Source: Porticoccaceae bacterium
Lineage (GTDB): Bacteria > Pseudomonadota > Gammaproteobacteria > Pseudomonadales > Porticoccaceae
NCBI GenBank assembly: GCA_002591625.1
Contig: PCDB01000007.1
Coordinates: forward strand, 1 to 5,492
Direction: 5' to 3'
DNA length: 5,492 nucleotides
Shown here: in pieces, positions 1 to 5,492 of the stretch
How positions within the stretch are numbered: position 1 is the stretch's first letter
Layout of the letters: every line of letters starts with the position of its first letter
Translations under genes and position numbers: made by a program
Notes under the pieces: model-generated
Seen by the model: the letters and a program-made list of their open reading frames with translations, nothing else
The model's database searches: none
What the model was told of the DNA's origin: nothing

Positions 1-2
1 CT

Positions 3-944
3 TTGAAAATAATTTTGCTTCCAAGTGTCACCAGTAACAACCGGACGATTAGCTTCACAGGTTGGATGACAACTCTACTATTATCGGCGTTACTGATTTT
101 ATCTGTTGGATTTGGAGCTTTCTTTGGCTATAAGATTTCAGATCTTCACTGGCAAGTGGTTTTTGAAAACACAGCCGGAGAGATTCAAGAACAAATAAGA
201 TTGCAAAGCGATAATGTTGCGGTCGGTCGAGAAGAAGTTGAACAAACGTTATCAGCTATGACTATTAAACTAGCGCAGATGCGTTCTAGGTTGGTGAGAT
301 TGGATGCGCTCGGCGAGCAACTAACACAGATCGCAAATCTACAGGGGGGAGAATTCGATTTCTCCGCGTCCGCTGGTCTAGGGGGGCCGGAAAAGACGAT
401 GATGTCTGAGCTATCAGGTCCCATATCGCCTCAAGAGGAGATAGAGCTGATTTTCGAATCTCTTGAAAATAATTTGGGCGATAGAGAAGCGCAGTTGTCT
501 GTGTTGCAATCGATGATGTCTGATAACCGACTTAGAACTGAAAGTGTGGTCGCTGGACGGCCTATTGTCAAAGGATGGTTATCGTCCGAATACGGTATGC
601 GTACAGATCCCTTCCATGGCCGGAAGAGTTGGCACAATGGAGTAGATTTCGCTGGACGCGAGGGATCGGATATTATAGCTGTTGCTTCAGGCGTGGTTGT
701 TTGGTCTGGAACCAAAAAAGGGTATGGTAAGATGATTGAAATTAACCACAGTGATGGTTATCTAACGCGATATGCGCATAATAGAGAAAATTTGGCAAAG
801 GTGGGGATGCTTGTTAAGCGAGGCGATGTTATTGCAAGCATGGGAAATACGGGTCGTTCAACCGGTCCGCATGTCCATTTTGAGGTATACAAAGATGGAC
901 GTACCGTTAATCCTGCAACCTATATTAGGCGAACTGTCAACTAG
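3..944 (+). CDS. M23 family (LytM-type) membrane-anchored metallopeptidase
   Basis: Predicted zinc endopeptidase acting on peptidoglycan cross-links from the periplasmic face of the inner membrane. Residues about 21-43 are a hydrophobic membrane segment after a short, probably cytoplasmic N-terminus. Residues about 50-112 and 143-175 look helical and coiled-coil-like, separated by a Gly/Ser-rich linker. The M23 domain covers about 190-310 and has the HxxxD pair (H211, D215), the middle His in a YAH motif (H259) and the HxH pair (H290, H292), so it should be active rather than a degenerate regulator such as EnvC or NlpD. About 313 residues is normal for the peptidase found upstream of secA in Pseudomonas-type genomes. 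The TTG start gives an N-terminus (MKIILL) like that of relatives as I remember them, but only two bases precede it, so no ribosome binding site can be seen and an upstream start cannot be excluded. The exact substrate is unknown. Confidence 0.9.
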   Translation: MKIILLPSVTSNNRTISFTGWMTTLLLSALLILSVGFGAFFGYKISDLHWQVVFENTAGEIQEQIRLQSDNVAVGREEVEQTLSAMTIKLAQMRSRLVRLDALGEQLTQIANLQGGEFDFSASAGLGGPEKTMMSELSGPISPQEEIELIFESLENNLGDREAQLSVLQSMMSDNRLRTESVVAGRPIVKGWLSSEYGMRTDPFHGRKSWHNGVDFAGREGSDIIAVASGVVVWSGTKKGYGKMIEINHSDGYLTRYAHNRENLAKVGMLVKRGDVIASMGNTGRSTGPHVHFEVYKDGRTVNPATYIRRTVN

Positions 945-951
945 ATATCTC

Positions 952-963
952 AGCATTAATGCT
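952..963. repeat. 12-base perfect palindrome between the peptidase gene and secA
   Basis: The sequence AGCATTAATGCT equals its own reverse complement. It lies just after the peptidase stop codon, in the 71-base gap before secA. It has no loop and is AT-rich, so it is not a terminator; the shape would suit a dimeric DNA-binding protein. About one such palindrome is expected by chance in a window of this size, so only its intergenic position makes it notable. A TATACC hexamer at 974-979 could be a weak -10 box, but no convincing -35 box accompanies it. Confidence 0.3.
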
Positions 964-1015
964 ATCAAACGAGTATACCTAATTCTCATTTACTAATTTC
1001 TTCCGAATCATTCTA

Positions 1016-3775
1016 ATGTTTTTTAATTTGCTGAAAAAAGTTTTGGGGAGTAAAAATTCGCGTGAGCTCCGCAGAATAAATAAGATCGTCGAGACTATAA
1101 ATATTTATGGAAAGGACTTCCAAGGCTTGAGTGATCTTGAGTTAAGCGAAAAGACCCAACATTTTCGAGCAAGATACCGGAATGGAGAAAGCCTTGAACA
1201 AATTTTGCCAGAGGCTTTTGCCAATGTTCGAGAAGTTGCGACACGTTCGCTTGGTATGAGGCATTTCGATGTTCAATTGATTGGAGGTATAACGCTGCAT
1301 GAGGGGCGAATTGCCGAGATGCGCACTGGAGAGGGTAAAACACTAGTTGCAACTCTTGCGGCGTACCTAAATGCAATTCCTGGTAAAGGCGTTCATATTG
1401 TTACGGTCAATGATTACCTGGCTAAGCGAGACGCGGAATGGATGGGGCCTTTATATACAGGACTTGGCCTATCACTGGGAGTTGTGCAATCCTTCCAAGC
1501 GTCTGATCAACCTAATTCTTTTTTTATCGCACTTAATAGCAGAAATAAACTCCAGCCATGCTCAAGACAGCAGGCATATAGCGCAGATGTTACTTATGGT
1601 ACCAATAATGAATTTGGTTTTGATTATTTGCGCGATAATATGTGTCTGCGGTTAGAGGAAAAAACCCAACGTTCTTCTCATTTTGCAATCGTGGATGAAG
1701 TTGATTCTATTTTAATCGACGAAGCACGTACCCCACTGATTATCTCAGGCGCAGCACAGGACAGCTCGAAATTATATAAAACCATAAATAGTTTAATCCG
1801 CGATCTAGTCATGGTTGGAGATTCGGGATTGGGGGATTTTGTGGTAGACGAGAAGCTTCGCCATGTTGAGCTTACAGAAGACGGTCATTTAAATGTAGAG
1901 GCCGCTTTGGTAAAAGCCAAGTTACTCAGTGATGAAGAAAGTCTATATCAAGCATCTAATTTAGGGCTATTGCATCACGTATCCTCAGCTCTGCGCGCAC
2001 ATTACTTATTTAACACAGATGTTGAATACATTGTGCAAGATGGGCAGGTTGTCTTAATCGATGAACATACCGGAAGAACGATGCCGGGGAGAAGATTATC
2101 TGAAGGACTGCACCAGGCCATCGAAGCAAAAGAAGGCTTGGCTATCCAACAGGAGAGCCAAACGCTTGCTTCTACGACTTTCCAAAACTATTTTAGGTTA
2201 TATGAAAAATTGGCGGGCATGACTGGCACTGCAGATACTGAAGCTTTCGAATTTAAACAGATTTATGGGCTGGATGTGGTTGTCATACCAACTAATGTTA
2301 CTGTCAACAGGACAGACTTGAATGATCTAATATTTTTGACCCAAAAGGAAAAATTTGAGGCAGTGATTGATGATGTTCGAAGTACCGTCAGCAAAGGGGC
2401 ACCTGTGCTAGTAGGCACTGCTTCTGTAGAGACATCAGAGTTATTGTCTGGAATGCTCCGCAAAGAGGGTATCAAGCACAATGTTTTAAATGCCAAGCAG
2501 CATGAACGCGAGGCGAGCATTATTGTTGATGCTGGTCGTCCAGGCTCCGTGACTATCGCAACCAATATGGCAGGCCGTGGGACCGATATTGTGTTGGGTG
2601 GCAACCTGGAGGTTGAATTAAAAGCCTTGAAAGATGGATCACCTGAAGAGGTTAAAGCTTGTCGCGAGGCATGGACAGAGCGTCAACGAGGAGTCATAGC
2701 GGCTGGGGGTTTGCATATCATTGCTACTGAGCGTCATGAGTCGCGTCGTATCGACAATCAATTGCGAGGTCGTTGTGGTCGGCAGGGAGACCCGGGTGTA
2801 TCTCGATTTTATTTGTCACTGGAAGATTCTCTAATGCGTCTTTTCGCCTCAGAACGAGTAAAGAATATGATGCGGTCTATGGGAATGGAATACGGCGAAG
2901 CAATAGAGCACCGTATGGTTACCAATGCAATAGTTAAAGCGCAACGAAAAGTTGAGGGTCGCAATTTTGATATCCGTAAGCATTTGCTCGAATATGATGA
3001 TGTCGCAAATGACCAGCGTCAAGTCATATATCAACAACGAAATGACCTTCTTGCCGATGACAATATATCGGAAATCATTACCCAAATCCGCGCCGATGTT
3101 GTGAACCGCTTGATTGATGAACATATCATGCCCGGTAGTTTGGATGAACAATGGGATATAGAGGGCTTGGAACGTAAATTGGCAGCAGATTTCGATATTG
3201 AGATAGCTGTATCACCGTGGCTAGATGAGGATAATCGACTAGGCGAAGTCGGGGTTAGGGAGCGTATTATAGATCTCGTGCAACAAGCTTATGAGACTCG
3301 ACATGGGCATGTCGGAGACTATTTGCAGGATGTTGAGAGACAGATAATGCTTCATGTTCTTGATAATTTATGGAAAGAACATTTATCGAATATGGATCAG
3401 TTGCGGCAAAGCATTGGCCTGCGCGCATATGCGCAAAAAAATCCAAAACAAGAGTATAAGCGTGAATCATTTTCTCTATTTGAAGAGCTGCTGGACAATG
3501 TTAAATATGAAACTATTCGTTTCCTCAATAATGTCCAGATATCATCCCAAGATGATGTGTCAAGGCTCGAAAAAAAGCGCCGAGATGAACAGGGTAATCG
3601 AGCATACTCTCATGCAAAAGTCGAGGCAGTTGAAGGAGAACGGCAGGAAAACAGTCAATCTACTAGCACCAAAAATCAACCAATTAGAAGGCATGGCAAT
3701 AAAATGGGACGAAATGAGCCTTGCTCATGCGGGTCTGGAAAAAAATTCAAGCATTGCTGCGGCAAGATTCTATAG
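1016..3775 (+). CDS. secA: Preprotein translocase ATPase SecA
   Basis: ATP-driven motor that pushes unfolded preproteins through the SecYEG channel at the inner membrane. The N-terminus ([12 protein letters not shown]) lines up with E. coli SecA, and Walker A (GEGKT, K108) falls at the same residue number, fixing the ATG start. Other landmarks: DEVD Walker B at 227-230, the preprotein-binding domain after it, [10 protein letters not shown] at 516-525, the motif VI arginines R586 and R589 (E. coli R574, R577), the two-helix finger with fingertip Y805 (E. coli Y794), and a charged linker leading to the zinc tail with C903, C905, C914 and C915. At 919 residues it is slightly longer than E. coli SecA (901), mainly because of an extra stretch of about 18 residues near 160-184; a region near 250-275 is about 6 residues shorter. 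Motif VI reads [10 protein letters not shown], with Cys where E. coli has Ser. No Shine-Dalgarno sequence precedes the start, and no SecM-type arrest leader is present upstream. Confidence 0.99.
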   Translation: MFFNLLKKVLGSKNSRELRRINKIVETINIYGKDFQGLSDLELSEKTQHFRARYRNGESLEQILPEAFANVREVATRSLGMRHFDVQLIGGITLHEGRIAEMRTGEGKTLVATLAAYLNAIPGKGVHIVTVNDYLAKRDAEWMGPLYTGLGLSLGVVQSFQASDQPNSFFIALNSRNKLQPCSRQQAYSADVTYGTNNEFGFDYLRDNMCLRLEEKTQRSSHFAIVDEVDSILIDEARTPLIISGAAQDSSKLYKTINSLIRDLVMVGDSGLGDFVVDEKLRHVELTEDGHLNVEAALVKAKLLSDEESLYQASNLGLLHHVSSALRAHYLFNTDVEYIVQDGQVVLIDEHTGRTMPGRRLSEGLHQAIEAKEGLAIQQESQTLASTTFQNYFRLYEKLAGMTGTADTEAFEFKQIYGLDVVVIPTNVTVNRTDLNDLIFLTQKEKFEAVIDDVRSTVSKGAPVLVGTASVETSELLSGMLRKEGIKHNVLNAKQHEREASIIVDAGRPGSVTIATNMAGRGTDIVLGGNLEVELKALKDGSPEEVKACREAWTERQRGVIAAGGLHIIATERHESRRIDNQLRGRCGRQGDPGVSRFYLSLEDSLMRLFASERVKNMMRSMGMEYGEAIEHRMVTNAIVKAQRKVEGRNFDIRKHLLEYDDVANDQRQVIYQQRNDLLADDNISEIITQIRADVVNRLIDEHIMPGSLDEQWDIEGLERKLAADFDIEIAVSPWLDEDNRLGEVGVRERIIDLVQQAYETRHGHVGDYLQDVERQIMLHVLDNLWKEHLSNMDQLRQSIGLRAYAQKNPKQEYKRESFSLFEELLDNVKYETIRFLNNVQISSQDDVSRLEKKRRDEQGNRAYSHAKVEAVEGERQENSQSTSTKNQPIRRHGNKMGRNEPCSCGSGKKFKHCCGKIL
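1493..1567 (+). other. Apparent lineage-specific insertion in SecA nucleotide-binding domain 1
   Basis: Residues about 160-184 of this SecA separate two strongly conserved blocks, GLGLSLGV before and [23 protein letters not shown] after. In E. coli SecA, recalled from memory, the same blocks are joined by about 12 residues; here about 30 lie between them, a gain of 18. K108 upstream keeps its E. coli number while DEVD downstream is shifted from 209 to 227, which confirms the size independently. The extra stretch is polar with a short hydrophobic patch (SFFIAL), has one Cys (C182), and contains a run of seven T bases. The reading frame stays open throughout. Confidence 0.7.
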
Positions 3776-3843
3776 GCTAGGGATTTAATATTACAAGATG
3801 ACTAAAATATTTCAACCAAACCAGTTTTACTCGGGATTGGATA

Positions 3844-5091
3844 GTGGCTACCGGACTTGATTCTTTCCCTAAGATATATCCGGTGTCAGGTTTCAAGTTA
3901 GGCACGGCTTCTGCAGGGATCAAAGAGATTTCTCGTAATGATCTCGTTGTTATGCAAATAGCAGAGAATTCGGCGGTAGCAGCGTTGTTTACCAAGAATG
4001 CCTTCTGCGCCGCCCCTATCGAAGTTGCAAGAAACTCTCTGGCAAAGCATGTGCCGAGTTATCTTGTGGTGAATACGGGTAATGCCAATGCTGGTACTGG
4101 CGCTCGAGGAATACGCGATGCACAAATGACTTGTGCCAAAATAGCCGAATTGACCGAAGTTGATGCAGACAAAGTTCTTCCCTTCTCTACGGGAGTCATT
4201 GGGGAATACCTGCCGACACAACTTATTTTAGATGCGCTTCCGAGTGCAATTGAGGCACTAAATGAGGATGGTTGGGAAGCTGCAGCTTGGTCCATCCTCA
4301 CCACAGATACGAGACCAAAAGCATCTAGTAAACGATTTGCCATACCCTCATATCATGCCGGCACTTCAGAAGTTACCACCTCTCCTGAGACACACATAAC
4401 GCTGACAGGAATTGCAAAAGGATCGGGCATGATAAAGCCCAATATGGCCACGATGCTCTCTTTCATTGCCACAGACGCAAGTATTGATAATGAGTTGTTG
4501 CATAGGGCCCTGACTCTTGCAGCAAACAAGAGTTTCAATAGAATTACCGTGGATGGCGACACTTCGACGAATGATGCCCTCGTTCTGGTCGCCACAGGAC
4601 ATTCTGGAGTCGTAGTAGATGAGCTGAATTTTAGCCAGTTTCAAGCGAATCTCGAATCGGTTTGTGTGGAACTTGCACAAGCCTGTATCAGAGATGGGGA
4701 GGGCGCAGCAAAGTTTGTGACTATAGTTGTGGCAAATGCTCTAAATCTTGATGAAGCGCTTGAAGTGGCATATACAGTGGCTGAGTCTCCGCTGGTCAAG
4801 ACAGCGCTTGGCGCTTCGGATGCAAATTGGGGAAGAATCATGGCTGCGATTGGTCGTGCTGAGATTACTCATCTGGATATGGAAAAAGTGGATATATATA
4901 TAAATGATACGTTAGTCGTGCATCAGGGCCAACGGTCAGCAGACTACTCTGAAGAGGCAGGATCGATTGCAATGCAAACAGAGGATATTGAAATAAAAAT
5001 ACTATTGGATCGAGGAGATGTTAGTCAGACAGTCTGGACGACAGACCTTGGCCATGAGTATGTCCGAATTAACGCTGATTATAGGACTTGA
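3844..5091 (+). CDS. argJ: ArgJ: glutamate N-acetyltransferase / N-acetylglutamate synthase
   Basis: Cytoplasmic arginine-synthesis enzyme that transfers the acetyl group from N-acetylornithine to glutamate, giving ornithine and recycling N-acetylglutamate; some members also use acetyl-CoA. ArgJ is made as a precursor that cuts itself before a Thr. Here the site is KPNMATM, with cleavage expected between A202 and T203, so the new N-terminal T203 would be the nucleophile. The oxyanion-hole pair is T116-G117 in FSTGVIGE. NTGNANAGTG, NKSFNRITVDGDTSTND, RDGEGAAKFV, SDANWGRI and the C-terminal WTTDLGHEYVRINADYRT are all typical, and 415 residues is full length. The GTG start gives VATGLDSFPKIYPVSGF, matching the family N-terminus; only a weak GGGA (3833-3836) precedes it. 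Residues about 166-182 look about 13 residues longer than in Pseudomonas ArgJ. Whether the enzyme is mono- or bifunctional cannot be read from sequence alone. It lies 68 bases after secA with no terminator between. Confidence 0.97.
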   Translation: MATGLDSFPKIYPVSGFKLGTASAGIKEISRNDLVVMQIAENSAVAALFTKNAFCAAPIEVARNSLAKHVPSYLVVNTGNANAGTGARGIRDAQMTCAKIAELTEVDADKVLPFSTGVIGEYLPTQLILDALPSAIEALNEDGWEAAAWSILTTDTRPKASSKRFAIPSYHAGTSEVTTSPETHITLTGIAKGSGMIKPNMATMLSFIATDASIDNELLHRALTLAANKSFNRITVDGDTSTNDALVLVATGHSGVVVDELNFSQFQANLESVCVELAQACIRDGEGAAKFVTIVVANALNLDEALEVAYTVAESPLVKTALGASDANWGRIMAAIGRAEITHLDMEKVDIYINDTLVVHQGQRSADYSEEAGSIAMQTEDIEIKILLDRGDVSQTVWTTDLGHEYVRINADYRT

Positions 5092-5103
5092 GAGAGAAAG
5101 TTT

Positions 5104-5107
5104 GAGG
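5104..5107 (+). promoter_or_regulatory. Shine-Dalgarno sequence for the Nudix gene
   Basis: GAGG lies eight bases before the ATG at 5116, a normal spacing, and supports that start codon. It sits in the 24-base gap after the argJ stop, which fits translation from a shared argJ-Nudix transcript. It is the clearest ribosome binding site in the window. Confidence 0.7.
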
Positions 5108-5115
5108 CGTATTTC

Positions 5116-5492
5116 ATGGTCAGCCGCTTGCATGTTGTGATTGGCATTCTTAGGGACAGCCAAGGACGCATTTTAATCACCCTTCGTGATCGAAAAAAAC
5201 ATAAAGGAGGGCTTTGGGAATTCCCGGGTGGGAAAGTTGAACTGGGCGAGAGTTCTCGGCAAGCGATCTGCAGGGAGCTGCGCGAAGAAATTTCTGTTGA
5301 GGTGATTGAAATGGAGCACTACATGGATATTTTTCATGATTATGAAGACTTAAATGTCTATTTGGAAGTATTTAGTGTAACTAATTACCGTGGGCGCGCT
5401 CAGGCTGCTGAGGGCCAGCGCCAAACATGGATATCAGTAGATAGAGCCATAGGTCCAGAATCCGAGTTTTCCTTTCCTGAGGCTAATTATCC
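5116..5492 (+). CDS. mutT: MutT-like Nudix hydrolase, 3' end cut off by the window
   Basis: Probable nucleotide-pool cleaning enzyme that hydrolyses 8-oxo-dGTP to the monophosphate, preventing A:T to C:G changes. The first 125 codons are present. The translation begins MVSRLHVVIGILRDSQGRIL, and the Nudix box spans G39-V61, with metal-binding glutamates E54, E57 and E58 in RELREE. MutT-type features beyond the box are WEFPGGK at 34-40, H29 at the place of a conserved loop His, and FPEAN near the end, where N124 matches the E. coli MutT Asn (N119) that contacts the 8-oxoguanine base. The box ends EEISV, so Ser60 replaces the usual Gly. E. coli MutT has 129 residues, so this may be nearly complete; in Pseudomonas the equivalent gene continues into a thiamine-phosphate-synthase-like (ThiE) domain, and the window ends too early to tell. 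It is in the same reading frame as argJ, 24 bases after its stop. Confidence 0.9.
   Translation, partial: MVSRLHVVIGILRDSQGRILITLRDRKKHKGGLWEFPGGKVELGESSRQAICRELREEISVEVIEMEHYMDIFHDYEDLNVYLEVFSVTNYRGRAQAAEGQRQTWISVDRAIGPESEFSFPEANY

Noticed and set aside
344..386. Two runs of six G in the peptidase gene (344-349 and 381-386), possible phase-variation tracts.
   Set aside because: Six bases is short for slippage-driven switching, the frame is intact across both, and they encode a Gly-containing linker where such runs arise easily.
3..475. The 13-base word TTGAAAATAATTT occurs at 3-15 and again at 463-475.
   Set aside because: AT-rich, read in coding sequence both times with unrelated context; no further copies or element boundaries were seen.
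2263..2604. Open frame of 113 codons on the minus strand within secA, and other antisense frames.
   Set aside because: They lie wholly inside strongly conserved coding sequence, resemble no known family, and have no support as genes.
3776..3843. Possible terminator or promoter between secA and argJ.
   Set aside because: No GC-rich hairpin with a T run is visible. TAAAAT at 3803-3808 resembles a -10 box but has no -35 partner at a proper distance.
4889..4904. GATATATATATAAATG inside argJ resembles a -10 region or an AT repeat.
   Set aside because: It encodes ordinary ArgJ residues (DIYIND) and is not followed by a gene start.

Overview
The window looks like ordinary chromosomal housekeeping DNA from a gammaproteobacterium. 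It has four protein genes, all on the + strand and tightly packed: an M23 (LytM-type) membrane-anchored peptidase, secA, argJ, and the start of a MutT-like Nudix hydrolase that runs off the right edge. The order M23 peptidase - secA - argJ - mutT-like is one I associate with Pseudomonas-type gammaproteobacteria, where it follows the division and cell-wall cluster (ftsZ, lpxC). The protein sequences also read as gammaproteobacterial, and the moderately AT-rich composition argues against Pseudomonas itself. I cannot name a genus.

Layout: 3-944 is the peptidase, with one N-terminal membrane segment, a coiled-coil periplasmic region and an M23 domain with all zinc and catalytic residues. A 71-base gap holds a 12-base perfect palindrome but no SecM-like leader. 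1016-3775 is a full-length SecA of 919 residues with all motor motifs and the C-terminal zinc-binding tail. A 68-base gap without a visible terminator precedes 3844-5091, a full-length ArgJ with a GTG start. After 24 bases, with a good Shine-Dalgarno sequence, comes the Nudix gene from 5116, cut off at 125 codons. No stretch over 300 bases lacks a gene. I see no RNA gene, mobile element, CRISPR array or origin.

The genes do not form one pathway. The peptidase probably trims or regulates envelope peptidoglycan, SecA drives protein export across the inner membrane, ArgJ makes ornithine and/or N-acetylglutamate for arginine synthesis, and the Nudix enzyme probably clears oxidised nucleotides. 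The short gaps and lack of terminators suggest cotranscription, at least of argJ and the Nudix gene.

I found no undescribed biological system. The features most worth a second look are an apparent insertion of about 18 residues in the first nucleotide-binding domain of SecA, an apparent insertion of about 13 residues in ArgJ shortly before its self-cleavage site, a Ser in place of the usual Gly in the Nudix box, and the open question of whether the cut Nudix gene continues into a ThiE-like domain.
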